The notes beneath the pieces are model-generated. The model worked only from the letters and a program-made list of their open reading frames with translations, did no database searches and was not told the DNA's origin. Below, piece after piece: positions 24,295 to 34,852 of a stretch of 64,000 nucleotides of DNA; positions within the stretch are counted from its first letter, which is position 1, and every line of letters begins with the position of its first letter. The translations under genes were made by a program, and so were the position numbers. The DNA comes from Mycolicibacterium elephantis DSM 44368 (GTDB lineage Bacteria; Actinomycetota; Actinomycetes; Mycobacteriales; Mycobacteriaceae): positions 1 through 64,000 of the forward strand of contig NZ_ATDN01000034.1 in the NCBI RefSeq assembly GCF_004014805.1, read 5' to 3'.

Positions 24295-25116
24295 GTGACC
24301 GAGCAAACCGACTTCGTACTCGTCAACCGCCCGCGCCCCGGTATCGCGCTGGTGACCCTGAACCGGCCCGAGCGCATGAACTCGATGGCGTTCGACGTCA
24401 TGGTTCCCCTTCAGAAGATCCTCGACGAGCTGAACGACGACAACTCCGTGCGCGTGATCGTGCTCACAGGCGCGGGCCGCGGCTTCTCCTCGGGCGCCGA
24501 CCACAAGTCGGCGGGCAGTGTGCCACACACCCAGGGCCTGACCCGGCCGACGTTCGCGCTGCGGTCGATGGAAGTCCTCGACGACGTGATCCTGACGCTG
24601 CGCAGAATGCATCAGCCGGTCATTGCCGCGGTCAACGGGGCGGCGATCGGCGGAGGCCTGTGCCTGGCCCTGGCCTGCGACATCCGGGTGGCGGGCGCCG
24701 GCGCCTACTTCCGCGCGGCCGGGATCAACAACGGCCTGACCGCCAGCGAGCTGGGACTGTCCTATCTGCTGCCGCGCGCCATCGGGACCTCGCGGGCATT
24801 CGAGTTGATGCTCACCGGCCGCGACGTGGACGCCGAGGAAGCCCAGCGGATCGGCCTGGTGTCTCAGTCGGTACCCGACGACCAGCTGCTCGAGGTCTGC
24901 TACCAGATGGGCGAACGGATCGCATCGTTCTCCCGGCCCGGAATCGAGTTGACCAAGCGCACGCTATGGAGTGGACTGGACGCCGCTAGCCTGGAAGGGC
25001 ACATGCAGGCCGAAGGCCTGGGCCAACTCTATGTGCGTCTGCTCACCGCCAACTTCGAAGAGGCGGTGGCCGCGCGCGCGGAGAAACGGGCCCCCATCTT
25101 CACCGACGACAAGTAA
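24295..25116 (+). CDS. echA12: enoyl-CoA hydratase/isomerase family protein
   Basis: Crotonase-fold enzyme acting on acyl-CoA thioesters. The 273-residue protein has the oxyanion-hole segments RGFSSGADHKSAG and VNGAAIGGGLCLALACDIRVA, and ends in a typical C-terminal helix. The first catalytic glutamate expected in hydratases is not obvious (AGINNGLTASELGLSYLLPR), so isomerase or other chemistry is possible. TAGCGT (24283-24288) lies six bases before the GTG at 24295 and there is no Shine-Dalgarno, which suggests a leaderless transcript. Orthologue of Rv1472. Its substrate is unknown. Confidence 0.88.
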   Translation: MTEQTDFVLVNRPRPGIALVTLNRPERMNSMAFDVMVPLQKILDELNDDNSVRVIVLTGAGRGFSSGADHKSAGSVPHTQGLTRPTFALRSMEVLDDVILTLRRMHQPVIAAVNGAAIGGGLCLALACDIRVAGAGAYFRAAGINNGLTASELGLSYLLPRAIGTSRAFELMLTGRDVDAEEAQRIGLVSQSVPDDQLLEVCYQMGERIASFSRPGIELTKRTLWSGLDAASLEGHMQAEGLGQLYVRLLTANFEEAVAARAEKRAPIFTDDK

Positions 25117-25140
25117 CACGAGCAGTAGGAGAGCAGCAGC

Positions 25141-26778
<1,638 letters not shown>

Positions 26779-26903
26779 CCCGCTCGGGCGCCAGATAGCC
26801 GAATTGCGAACCGTTTCACTCAATTCCACCCGCCGGGTGTAGCCGCTTCCTACCCTGGGTATCCGTCGGGGCATCACAACTGTGCGGGGAGGTGCCAGGC
26901 ACG

Positions 26904-27098
26904 ATGACGCAGAAGAAGGCCGAAAAGCCACGGGATCAACTGTTGACCGAGTTGCGGAGCGCATACGAGAACGGCGCGAGCATCCGGACGTTGGTCGCAT
27001 CGACCGGCCGCTCGTACGGCTCGATTCACAGCATGCTGCGCGAATCGGGTACCACGATGCGCAGCCGCGGCGGCCCGAACCACCGCAGCCGTCGTTAG
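26904..27098 (+). CDS. small helix-turn-helix protein (Rv1473A-like)
   Basis: The 64-residue basic protein has one HTH: LRSAYENGASIRTLVASTGRSYGSIHSML, with a C-terminal arginine-rich tail (SRGGPNHRSRR). It resembles the short Lsr2/resolvase-type HTH proteins annotated as possible regulators in mycobacteria. The ATG at 26904 is preferred to GTG 26892, which has no room for a ribosome site. TACCCT at 26851-26856 may be the -10. Its stop overlaps the stop of the convergent acnR gene by four bases. Confidence 0.75.
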   Translation: MTQKKAEKPRDQLLTELRSAYENGASIRTLVASTGRSYGSIHSMLRESGTTMRSRGGPNHRSRR

Positions 27099-27664
27099 CC
27101 TTGCTGCTGGCGCAGCGACGCCTCGACCAGGTCCAGTACGGCGCTGAGCTTTTCGGGATCGTCGCCGGACGCCAGCCGTGCGACCAGGCCGTCGAGCACG
27201 AGGTCGAGGTACGTCTGCAGCACGGCGCTGGGAACGTCGTCGCGTAGCCGTCCGGCCTGCTTCTGCCGGCGCAGCCTCGCGGTGGTCGCTGCCGACAGTT
27301 CCGCGGAGCGCTCCTTCCATCCGCGGCGGAAATCCGGGTCGTTGCGCAGCTTGCGGGCGATCTCCAACCGGGTCGCCAGCCAGTCGAACTGCTCGGGCGC
27401 GGCGAGCATGTCACGCATCACCTGGACGAGGCCTTCGCGCGCTGCGACGTCGGCCATCCGCTCGGCATCCTCACGGGCCAGCTCGAAGAACAGCGTGTCC
27501 TTGTCCCGGAAGTGATGGAAGATGGCGCCGCGCGACAGCCCGATGGTCTGCTCGAGCCGCCGCACGGTCGCCTTGTCGTAGCCGTACTCCGCGAAACACC
27601 GCCGGGCGCCGTCGAGGATCTGACGACGGCGGGCCGCCAGATGCTCGTCGGTGACCCGCGGCAT
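27095..27664 (-). CDS. acnR: TetR-family repressor of aconitase AcnR
   Basis: The 189-residue TetR protein has an N-terminal HTH (~15-60, VRRLEQTIGLSRGAIFHHFRDK) and an alpha-helical ligand domain. It lies three bases downstream of acn in the same direction, the arrangement seen in Corynebacterium, where AcnR represses acn in response to citrate-type ligands. A 16-base site matching the corynebacterial AcnR motif lies upstream of acn (30563-30578), which strongly supports the assignment. Orthologue of Rv1474c. Confidence 0.9.
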   Translation of the reverse strand: MPRVTDEHLAARRRQILDGARRCFAEYGYDKATVRRLEQTIGLSRGAIFHHFRDKDTLFFELAREDAERMADVAAREGLVQVMRDMLAAPEQFDWLATRLEIARKLRNDPDFRRGWKERSAELSAATTARLRRQKQAGRLRDDVPSAVLQTYLDLVLDGLVARLASGDDPEKLSAVLDLVEASLRQQQG

Positions 27665-27667
27665 CTG

Positions 27668-30502
27668 TCAGGACTTCAACATGTTGCGCAGCACGAACTG
27701 CAGGATCCCGCCGTTGCGGTAGTAGTCGGCCTCGCCGGGTGTGTCGATCCGCACCACCGCGTCGAACTCGACGGTGTCACCAGAGCCATCGGCTCCGTCG
27801 TTCTTGGTGGCGGTGACGTGCACCGTCTTGGGCGTCTTACCCTCGTTGAGCGCCTCGATGCCCGTGATGTCGAACGTTTCGGTGCCGTCCAGCTTCAGGC
27901 TGGCCGCCGACTCGCCCTCGGGGAACTGCAGCGGGATGACGCCCATGCCGATCAGGTTGCTGCGGTGGATCCGTTCGAACGACTCGGCGATCACCGCGCG
28001 GACACCCAGCAGGCTGGTGCCCTTGGCGGCCCAGTCCCGCGACGAACCCGATCCGTACTCCTTGCCACCCAGCACGACGAGCGGAATGTTCTGTGCCGCA
28101 TAGTTTTGCGCGGCATCGTAGATGAACGCCTGCTCGCCGCCCTTGGTGAAGTCGCGGGTGTAGCCCCCGGCGACGTCGTCGAGCAGCAGGTTGCGCAACC
28201 GGATGTTGGCGAACGTGCCGCGGATCATCACCTCGTGATTGCCGCGCCGTGACCCGTAGGAGTTGTAGTCCTTACGTTCCACGCCGTTGGCCTCGAGGTA
28301 CTGCGCCGCCGGGGTGCCCGGCTTGATGGCACCGGCCGGGGAGATGTGGTCGGTGGTCACCGAATCACCCAGCAGCGCCAGCACTCTGGCGCCCGAGATG
28401 TCGGACACCGGCTGCGGCTCGGCGGACATGCCGTCGAAGTACGGGGGTTTGCGGACGTACGTCGAGTCGGGGTTCCACTCGAACGTGTTGCCGCTCGGGG
28501 TGGGCAGATTGCGCCAGCGCTCGTCGCCCTTGAAGACGTCCGCGTAGTTCTTGGTGAACATCTCGCGGTTGATCGCCGAGGCGATCGTGTCGTCGATGTC
28601 CTTCTGCGACGGCCAGATGTCCTTGAGGTAGACCTCGTTGCCGTCCTTGTCGCGGCCCAGCGGCTCGGCGTCGAAGTCGAAGTCCATCGTGCCCGTCAGC
28701 GCGTAGGCGATCACCAACGGCGGGGACGCGAGGTAGTTCATCTTCACGTCGGGGTTGATCCGGCCCTCGAAGTTGCGGTTGCCCGACAACACCGCGGTGA
28801 CCGACAGGTCGTTGTCGTTGACGGCCTGCGAGATCTCGTCGGGCAGCGGGCCGGAGTTGCCGATGCACGTGGTGCAGCCGTAGCCGACCAGATAGAAGCC
28901 CAGCTTCTCCAGGTACGGCCACAGCCCGGCCTTCTCGTAGTAGTCCGTGACCACCTGCGAGCCGGGCGCCATCGTCGTCTTCACCCACGGCTTGGTGCTC
29001 AGGCCCTTCTCCACGGCGTTGCGGGCCAACAGCGCGGCACCCAGCATCACCTCGGGGTTGGATGTGTTGGTGCACGAGGTGATCGCCGCGATCACCACCG
29101 CGCCGTGGTCGATGACGAACTCGCCACGCTCGGCGGACTTCACCTCGACCGGGTTGGTCGGCCGCCCGTTGGCGCCGACGGCCGCCGACGGAACGACCGC
29201 GTCGTCGTCGGCGAAGGCCAGGCTGGCCGCGGGGTCACTGGCCGGGAAGGTGTCCTCGACCGCCTCGTCGAGCTTGGTGTGCGAGACGGGCATGTGCTCT
29301 TCGACGTAGTTGTGGATGTCTTTGCGGAACGCCGTTTTCGCGTCGTTGAGCGCGATCCGGTCCTGCGGCCGCTTCGGCCCGGCGATCGACGGCACCACCG
29401 CGGACAGGTCGAGCTCGATGTATTCGCTGTACCTGGGCTCCCGCTTCGGGTCGTGCCACATGCCCTGTTCCTTGGCGTAGGCCTCGACCAGCGCGAGCTG
29501 CTCGTCGCTGCGCCCGGTGAAGCGCAGGTAGCTGATGGTCTCTTCGTCGATCGGGAAAATCGCTGCGGTGGAACCGAATTCGGGGCTCATGTTGCCCAGC
29601 GTGGCGCGGTTGGCCAGTGGCACCTCGGCGACGCCCTCGCCGTAGAACTCGACGAACTTGCCGACCACCCCGTGCTGGCGCAGCATCTCGGTGACGGTGA
29701 GCACGACGTCGGTGGCGGTGACGCCGGGCCTGCGCTCACCGGTGAGCTTGAAGCCGACCACGCGCGGGATCAGCATCGACACCGGCTGGCCCAACATGGC
29801 GGCCTCGGCCTCGATGCCGCCGACACCCCAGCCCAGCACGCCGAGCCCGTTGACCATCGTGGTGTGGCTGTCGGTGCCCACGCAGGTGTCCGGGTAGGCC
29901 ACCCCGTTGCGGTCCATCACCACCGACGCCAGGTACTCGATGTTGACCTGGTGCACGATGCCGGTGCCCGGCGGCACCACCTTGAAGTCGTTGAACGCGC
30001 CCTGGCCCCAGCGCAGGAACTGGTAACGCTCCCCGTTGCGCTCGTACTCGATCTCGACGTTGCGCTCGAACGCGTCGGCGCGCCCGAACAAATCGGCGAT
30101 CACCGAGTGGTCGATCACCAGGTCGGCCGGCGCGAGCGGATTGACCTTTTCCGGGTCGCCGCCGAGTTCGGCGATCGCCTCGCGCATGGTGGCCAGGTCG
30201 ACGATGCACGGCACGCCGGTGAAGTCCTGCATCACCACCCGGGCCGGGGTGAACTGAATCTCCACACTGGGTTCGGCGCTGGGATCCCAGTTGGCGATCG
30301 CCTCGATGTGGTCCTTGGTGATGTTGGCGCCGTCCTCGGTGCGCAGCAGGTTCTCGGCAAGCACCTTGAGGCTGAACGGAAGTTTCTCGGTGCCCGGCAC
30401 CGCGTCGAGGCGATAGATCTCGTAGCTTTTGTCGTTGACCTTCAACGTGTCACGGGCATCGAACGAATTTAGGGACGTGTTCACCGAATCCTTGCTGCTC
30501 AC
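27668..30502 (-). CDS. acn: aconitate hydratase A
   Basis: Isomerises citrate and isocitrate in the TCA and glyoxylate cycles using a [4Fe-4S] cluster. The 944-residue AcnA/IRP-type protein has one cluster cysteine in AAITSCTNTSNP and two in GYGCTTCIGNSGPLP. The C-terminal swivel domain starts after a linker near residue 700 and contains EYGSGSSRDWAAKG. The start is GTG 30502 with GGGAG six bases upstream; the first ten or so residues are longer than in M. tuberculosis. Co-transcribed with acnR. As an Fe-S protein it depends on the suf operon also in this window. Orthologue of Rv1475c. Confidence 0.97.
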   Translation of the reverse strand: MSSKDSVNTSLNSFDARDTLKVNDKSYEIYRLDAVPGTEKLPFSLKVLAENLLRTEDGANITKDHIEAIANWDPSAEPSVEIQFTPARVVMQDFTGVPCIVDLATMREAIAELGGDPEKVNPLAPADLVIDHSVIADLFGRADAFERNVEIEYERNGERYQFLRWGQGAFNDFKVVPPGTGIVHQVNIEYLASVVMDRNGVAYPDTCVGTDSHTTMVNGLGVLGWGVGGIEAEAAMLGQPVSMLIPRVVGFKLTGERRPGVTATDVVLTVTEMLRQHGVVGKFVEFYGEGVAEVPLANRATLGNMSPEFGSTAAIFPIDEETISYLRFTGRSDEQLALVEAYAKEQGMWHDPKREPRYSEYIELDLSAVVPSIAGPKRPQDRIALNDAKTAFRKDIHNYVEEHMPVSHTKLDEAVEDTFPASDPAASLAFADDDAVVPSAAVGANGRPTNPVEVKSAERGEFVIDHGAVVIAAITSCTNTSNPEVMLGAALLARNAVEKGLSTKPWVKTTMAPGSQVVTDYYEKAGLWPYLEKLGFYLVGYGCTTCIGNSGPLPDEISQAVNDNDLSVTAVLSGNRNFEGRINPDVKMNYLASPPLVIAYALTGTMDFDFDAEPLGRDKDGNEVYLKDIWPSQKDIDDTIASAINREMFTKNYADVFKGDERWRNLPTPSGNTFEWNPDSTYVRKPPYFDGMSAEPQPVSDISGARVLALLGDSVTTDHISPAGAIKPGTPAAQYLEANGVERKDYNSYGSRRGNHEVMIRGTFANIRLRNLLLDDVAGGYTRDFTKGGEQAFIYDAAQNYAAQNIPLVVLGGKEYGSGSSRDWAAKGTSLLGVRAVIAESFERIHRSNLIGMGVIPLQFPEGESAASLKLDGTETFDITGIEALNEGKTPKTVHVTATKNDGADGSGDTVEFDAVVRIDTPGEADYYRNGGILQFVLRNMLKS

Positions 30503-30562
30503 ATCAACTCCCGGCTAGTTCTCGCCGCCGACGGGCTGAGTCGACGGCCCACATAACCCTAA

Positions 30563-30578
30563 CAGTACGCTTGTCCTG
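30563..30578 (-). promoter_or_regulatory. AcnR operator upstream of acn
   Basis: The minus strand reads CAGGACAAGCGTACTG, an exact match to the published corynebacterial AcnR motif CAGNACnnncGTACTG. It lies 61 bases upstream of the acn start, within the likely acn promoter. TTAGGGTTATG immediately downstream may hold the -10. Confidence 0.85.
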
Positions 30579-30618
30579 CAATACGGCCAGGGTCGTCGCT
30601 TTACGGGTACCCATAACG

Positions 30619-30624
30619 TACGGT
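30619..30624 (+). promoter_or_regulatory. -10 box for a leaderless Rv1476-like transcript
   Basis: TACGGT ends six bases before the GTG at 30631. There is no Shine-Dalgarno sequence, so a leaderless start is likely. Confidence 0.6.
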
Positions 30625-30630
30625 TCTCCT

Positions 30631-31155
30631 GTGACCGCGCCGCACGTGATTCCGTTTCTGCCCGGCTATATCCCGCCGGATGTCGACATGAACCAGATCA
30701 ACGCCGACGTCGCCGATGACGGGGTCGCCGTGCCGCCCTCGGCCGCCGCGGACGTGCCCGGGTTGCGTGAGGTCGTCGAGCAGGCCGGCCAACAGGGCAT
30801 CGACCTGAAGATCGTCGTCGTCGCGAACAACCCGCCGATCGACACCCCGCTGCGCGACATCGCCACCGAGGTGGGCCAGGCGCATCCGGGGTCGACGGTG
30901 CTGGTGCTCAGCCCGTCGGAGTCCGGGACGTACAGTCCGACCATCGATCGGGTCACGCTCGAAGCCGGCCAAGACGTCGCCGAAGGCCGCGGTGCGGTGC
31001 AGGGCGCGAAGAACTTTCTCAGCGAGGTGACGACCGATCACTTTCCGTGGACGACATTCACGATATTGCTCGTGCTCGGGGTGGTCGCCGCCGTCATCGC
31101 GACGCGAATGTTGCAAGTTCGTAGCAAGCGCGTGCTTGTGCGCGACGAGCGCTAA
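30631..31155 (+). CDS. Rv1476-family membrane protein
   Basis: The 174-residue protein has an N-terminal soluble domain (LREVVEQAGQQGIDLKIVVV ... STVLVLSPSESG) that recalls the TPM-like fold, one strong C-terminal membrane helix (FTILLVLGVVAAVIATRML), and a short basic tail. No signal peptide is seen, so the domain's location depends on topology. GTG at 30631 is chosen from the -10 position; an open frame to 30571 has no start signal. It precedes ripA and ripB, as Rv1476 does in M. tuberculosis, which hints at a cell-wall role. Function not established. Confidence 0.8.
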   Translation: MTAPHVIPFLPGYIPPDVDMNQINADVADDGVAVPPSAAADVPGLREVVEQAGQQGIDLKIVVVANNPPIDTPLRDIATEVGQAHPGSTVLVLSPSESGTYSPTIDRVTLEAGQDVAEGRGAVQGAKNFLSEVTTDHFPWTTFTILLVLGVVAAVIATRMLQVRSKRVLVRDER

Positions 31156-31402
31156 AACCACACTCTGACAGCAAGTTCCGCCGGATATCAGCCCTAGTCG
31201 GCAAAAGAAAAGATCACGGCGAGATAACACTTTTCGCAATTACAAACTTGTAGTTTGTGACTAAAGTTTCTTCGGCGTCAGATGTGACATACGGTGCAGA
31301 CGGTGGCTGATGTTGTAGATGTGCTTGATGTGACTTCTGCGTACTCAGACGCCCGACGAATGTGTCCGCACGTTCGCGTGGAGCCATAGGAGACACAAGC
31401 CG
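31156..31402 (+). promoter_or_regulatory. ripA upstream regulatory region
   Basis: This 247-base gap holds a perfect 7-base inverted repeat ACAAACT-tgt-AGTTTGT (31242-31258), three TGTGAC hexamers (31256-31261, 31283-31288, 31329-31334; the complement of GTCACA) and a possible promoter TTGTGA (31255-31260), 17 bases, TCAGAT (31278-31283). ripA is known to be controlled by MtrA, whose sites contain GTCACA-like repeats, so the hexamers are candidate MtrA half-sites. AGGAG precedes the ripA ATG. Confidence 0.5.
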
Positions 31403-32836
31403 ATGAGACGCAACCCTGGCGCCTCTGCCTTGCGGTCGCGCGGACGTCTTTGCGCGGCTTTGCTGGCAATGGGACTGTTGTTCGCGACGCCCGGTCTGGT
31501 GACACCGCCGCAGGCCGCCGCACAACCGGGTGGCTCGGACGGCGTCGCGCAACTGGTCGCCGCCGTCGCCAACGCCAACCAGAAGCTGCACGAACTGGGC
31601 GCGGCCATCCAGGCCGAGCAGGAGCGTGTCAACAAGGCGATCGTCGACGTGCAGACCGCGCGCGACAATGCCGCCGCCGCGCAACGCGAGGTCGACGCCA
31701 GCAGGCAACGTGTCGAGGACGCCAACCGGGCGATCGAGGCCGCCCAGCAGCGCTTCGACCGGTTCGCCGCGGCGACGTACATCAACGGCCCGTCGAACTC
31801 GTATCTGACCGCCAGCGACCCGGCCGACATCATCGGCACCGTCGCCGCCGGGCAGACGCTGGCGGTCAGCGCCCAACAGGTGATGGCCGATCTGCAGCGG
31901 GCCCGCACCGAGCAGGTCAACCGCGACTCCGCGGCACGGCTGGCCAAGCAGAACGCCGACAAGGCCCTCGCCGACGCCGAAGCCCGTCAGCAGGACGCGG
32001 TTTCGGCGCTGACGGACGCGCAGGGCACGTTCAGCGCCCAGCAGGCCGAACTGGACAAGCTCACCGCCGAGCGGGAAGCCGCACAGGCCAAGCTCAACGA
32101 GGTCCGCAAGATGTCGGCGACGACACCGGCGAGCGGACAGCAGGCACCGGCGGCCGCGCCGGCGGCCGCGGCCCCCGGCGGTGACTGGGACCGGGCGCCC
32201 CAGGGCGTCGACCCGGCCACGGGGAACTGGGCCACCGCCTGGGATCCGTTCCTGCCCGCCATTCCCAGCGCCTTCGTCAGCGGTGACCCGATCGCGATCA
32301 TCAACGAGGTCCTGAACATCATGGCGACCTCCGCGCAGGTCACCCAGGACCTGGGACGCAGCTTCCTGCAGAAACTGGGACTGCTGCCCACCCCGACGGG
32401 CTACACCAACGGCGCGATTCCCCGCGTCCACGGCCGCGAAGCCACCGAGTACGTCATCCGGCGCGCCATGTCCCAGATGGGGGTGCCCTACTCGTGGGGC
32501 GGCGGTAACGCGGCCGGACCCAGCCGGGGCATCGACTCCGGCGCGGGCACAGTGGGTTTCGACTGCTCCGGGCTGATGCTCTACGCATTCGCCGGGGTGG
32601 GCATCAAGCTGGACCACTACTCGGGCTCGCAGTACAACGCGGGCCGCAAGGTCCCGTCGTCCCAGGCGCGTCGCGGCGACATGCTGTTCTGGGGCCCCAA
32701 CGCCAGCCAACACGTGGCCCTCTATCTCGGTGACGGCCAGATGATCGAGGCGCCGTACACCGGCTCGGTGGTGAAGATCTCCCCGGTGCGCCACAGCGGC
32801 ATGACCCCCTACGCGACCCGTCTCATCGAGTGGTGA
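31403..32836 (+). CDS. ripA: peptidoglycan endopeptidase RipA
   Basis: Secreted NlpC/P60 D,L-endopeptidase that cuts the septal peptidoglycan stem for daughter-cell separation. The 477-residue precursor has a signal peptide (about 40 residues, cleavage near QAAAQPGG), a long coiled coil (~45-240, rich in Gln, Glu, Arg and Ala) that keeps the zymogen inactive, a linker, and a C-terminal catalytic domain. The domain has Cys388 in GFDCSGL, His437 in SQHVALYLGD and a nearby Glu in MIEAPY. These align with Cys383 and His432 of the 472-residue M. tuberculosis enzyme, with five extra residues here. Confidence 0.96.
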   Translation: MRRNPGASALRSRGRLCAALLAMGLLFATPGLVTPPQAAAQPGGSDGVAQLVAAVANANQKLHELGAAIQAEQERVNKAIVDVQTARDNAAAAQREVDASRQRVEDANRAIEAAQQRFDRFAAATYINGPSNSYLTASDPADIIGTVAAGQTLAVSAQQVMADLQRARTEQVNRDSAARLAKQNADKALADAEARQQDAVSALTDAQGTFSAQQAELDKLTAEREAAQAKLNEVRKMSATTPASGQQAPAAAPAAAAPGGDWDRAPQGVDPATGNWATAWDPFLPAIPSAFVSGDPIAIINEVLNIMATSAQVTQDLGRSFLQKLGLLPTPTGYTNGAIPRVHGREATEYVIRRAMSQMGVPYSWGGGNAAGPSRGIDSGAGTVGFDCSGLMLYAFAGVGIKLDHYSGSQYNAGRKVPSSQARRGDMLFWGPNASQHVALYLGDGQMIEAPYTGSVVKISPVRHSGMTPYATRLIEW

Positions 32837-33552
32837 GAGTAAGGATTACTTTGCGCTTCAAGCTCTTTCGCTTCCTGACCGGCTTGCTGCTCGGGACGTG
32901 CGCGCTGGCCGTGGCGGCCGGGCTGGCCACTCCGACGGCAGCGGCGCCCGATGACGGCCAGTGGGATCCGACCCTGCCCAAGCTCATCAGCGCGGGCGCC
33001 CCCGGCGACCCGTTGGCGATCGCCAACGCCTCGCTCGCCGCCACCGCGCAGGCCACCGAAGTCACGATGAACCTGGGCCGCAAGTTCCTCGCCACGCTGG
33101 GCCTCGCGCCCGCGGAGGCGGCCGGCGTCGCGCCGGGCCGGGTGCGCGGACCTCAGGCCATCGAGTACGTGATCCGCCGGGGCGCGTCGCAGATGGGCGT
33201 GCCCTACTCGTGGGGCGGCGGTAAGCCCAACGGCCCGAGCCGGGGCATCGACTCCGGGGCCAACACCGTCGGCTTCGACTGCTCGGGCTTCACCCAGTAC
33301 TCGTTCGCCGGCGTCGGCGTGCTGATCCCGAAGTATTCGGGCGACCAGTACAACACCGGGCGCAAGGTGCCGACGTCGCAGGCCAAGCGTGGCGACCTGC
33401 TGTTTTGGGGGCCCGGCGGCAGCCAGCACGTCGCGCTTTATCTCGGCGGCGGGAAGATGCTGGAGGCGTCCGGCAGTGCCGGGAAGGTGACCGTGAGCCC
33501 GGTCCGGCAGGCCGGACTGCAGCCCTACGTGGCCAGGATCATCGAAACCTGA
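32833..33552 (+). CDS. ripB: peptidoglycan endopeptidase RipB
   Basis: Shorter paralogue of RipA with the NlpC/P60 catalytic domain but no coiled-coil inhibitory region, so it is probably constitutively active. The ~239-residue precursor has a signal peptide ending near ATPTAAAP and catalytic residues in GFDCSGF and SQHVALYLGG. Catalytic-domain identity with RipA is high. The start is uncertain. GTG 32833 overlaps the ripA stop in a GTGA junction and is used here; TTG 32851 has AAGGA five bases upstream and would give a shorter signal peptide. Co-transcribed with ripA. Confidence 0.93.
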   Translation: MRVRITLRFKLFRFLTGLLLGTCALAVAAGLATPTAAAPDDGQWDPTLPKLISAGAPGDPLAIANASLAATAQATEVTMNLGRKFLATLGLAPAEAAGVAPGRVRGPQAIEYVIRRGASQMGVPYSWGGGKPNGPSRGIDSGANTVGFDCSGFTQYSFAGVGVLIPKYSGDQYNTGRKVPTSQAKRGDLLFWGPGGSQHVALYLGGGKMLEASGSAGKVTVSPVRQAGLQPYVARIIET

Positions 33553-33700
33553 ACGCCGCCTGAGCGCAGGCTGAGCGAATCGACGAACTGCACGGGCAAC
33601 GTCGACGGATCAAGAACTGCCTGGAATAGTTGACGACGAGCGGCCGCGCCGATCCGGTCGAGGCCGCTTTGACCAGCGAGTTGATGTGGAAGGAACGTTG

Positions 33701-34852
33701 ATGACGTCACCGAGTGGGCCGCCGCAGGGCGCTGGAGGGTACTCCGGCCAGGCACCAGCGCAGGGCTACCCGCAGGGCTCGCACGCCGCGCCGTCCAACG
33801 CGGCCCCCACCAACGGCGGGCTGCAGCAGGAGGTCCACACCCTCGAGCGGGCGATCTTCGAGGTCAAGCGCATCATCGTCGGTCAGGACCAGCTGGTCGA
33901 GCGGATGCTCGTCGGCCTGCTGGCCAAGGGGCACGTGCTGCTGGAGGGCGTGCCCGGCGTCGCCAAGACGCTGGCCGTGGAGACGTTCGCCAAGGTGGTG
34001 GGCGGCACCTTCGCGCGTATCCAGTTCACGCCGGACCTGGTGCCCACCGACATCATCGGCACCCGCATCTACCGCCAGGGCCGGGAGGAGTTCGACATCG
34101 AACTCGGCCCGGTGGTGGTCAACTTCCTGCTCGCCGACGAGATCAACCGCGCACCGGCCAAGGTGCAGTCGGCGCTGCTGGAGGTCATGGCCGAACGCAA
34201 GATCTCGATCGGCGGTAAGACCTTCCCGCTGCCGCAGCCGTTCCTGGTGATGGCGACGCAGAACCCGATCGAGCAGGAGGGCGTCTACGCGCTGCCCGAG
34301 GCTCAGCGCGACCGCTTCCTGTTCAAGCTCAACATCGACTATCCGACGCCGGAGGAGGAGCGCGAGATCATCTACCGGATGGGCGTCAAGCCCCCGGAGC
34401 CCAAGCAGGTTCTGGCGCCCGGCGATCTGCTGCGCCTGCAGGACGTCGCGTCGAACACGTTCGTGCATCACGCCCTGGTGGACTACGTCGTGCGCGTCGT
34501 CACCGCCACCCGTCAGCCCGAGAAGTTCGGCATGCCCGACGCCAAGGCGTGGATCGCCTACGGCGCCTCCCCGCGTGCGTCGCTCGGCATCATCGCCGCG
34601 GCGCGTGCGCTCGCGCTGGTGCGCGGCCGCGACTACGTGATCCCGCAGGACGTCGTCGAGGTGATCCCCGATGTGCTGCGCCACCGGTTGGTGCTGACCT
34701 ACGACGCGCTGGCCGACGAGATCTCGGCCGAGACGGTGATCAACCGCATCCTGCAGACCGTGGCCCTGCCGCAAGTCAACGCCATTCCGCAGCAAGGCCA
34801 TTCGGTGCCGCCCGTCGTGCCCGCCGCCGCAGGTGCGGCCAGCAGTCGGTGA
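33701..34852 (+). CDS. moxR1: MoxR-type AAA+ ATPase
   Basis: AAA+ chaperone-like ATPase that works with von Willebrand A proteins. The 383-residue protein has a low-complexity Gly/Pro/Gln N-terminus (~1-45), Walker A GVPGVAKT (~83-90), Walker B LLADEINRAP, sensor 1 MATQNPIEQEG, and a lid domain. ATG at 33701 has AAGGAA six bases upstream. The 148-base gap before it shows only a weak hairpin (33558-33571). It leads a moxR-DUF58-VWA-VWA gene set with 4-base coupling to the next gene. Orthologue of Rv1479. Confidence 0.94.
   Translation: MTSPSGPPQGAGGYSGQAPAQGYPQGSHAAPSNAAPTNGGLQQEVHTLERAIFEVKRIIVGQDQLVERMLVGLLAKGHVLLEGVPGVAKTLAVETFAKVVGGTFARIQFTPDLVPTDIIGTRIYRQGREEFDIELGPVVVNFLLADEINRAPAKVQSALLEVMAERKISIGGKTFPLPQPFLVMATQNPIEQEGVYALPEAQRDRFLFKLNIDYPTPEEEREIIYRMGVKPPEPKQVLAPGDLLRLQDVASNTFVHHALVDYVVRVVTATRQPEKFGMPDAKAWIAYGASPRASLGIIAAARALALVRGRDYVIPQDVVEVIPDVLRHRLVLTYDALADEISAETVINRILQTVALPQVNAIPQQGHSVPPVVPAAAGAASSR

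Noticed and set aside
28346..30472. A 708-codon open frame on the plus strand
   Set aside because: It is entirely antisense to acn, has His/Asp/Arg-rich low-complexity composition and no recognisable domain; a GC-rich shadow.
33558..33571. GCCTG/CAGGC hairpin after ripB as a terminator
   Set aside because: Five base pairs and no U-tract; too weak to call.
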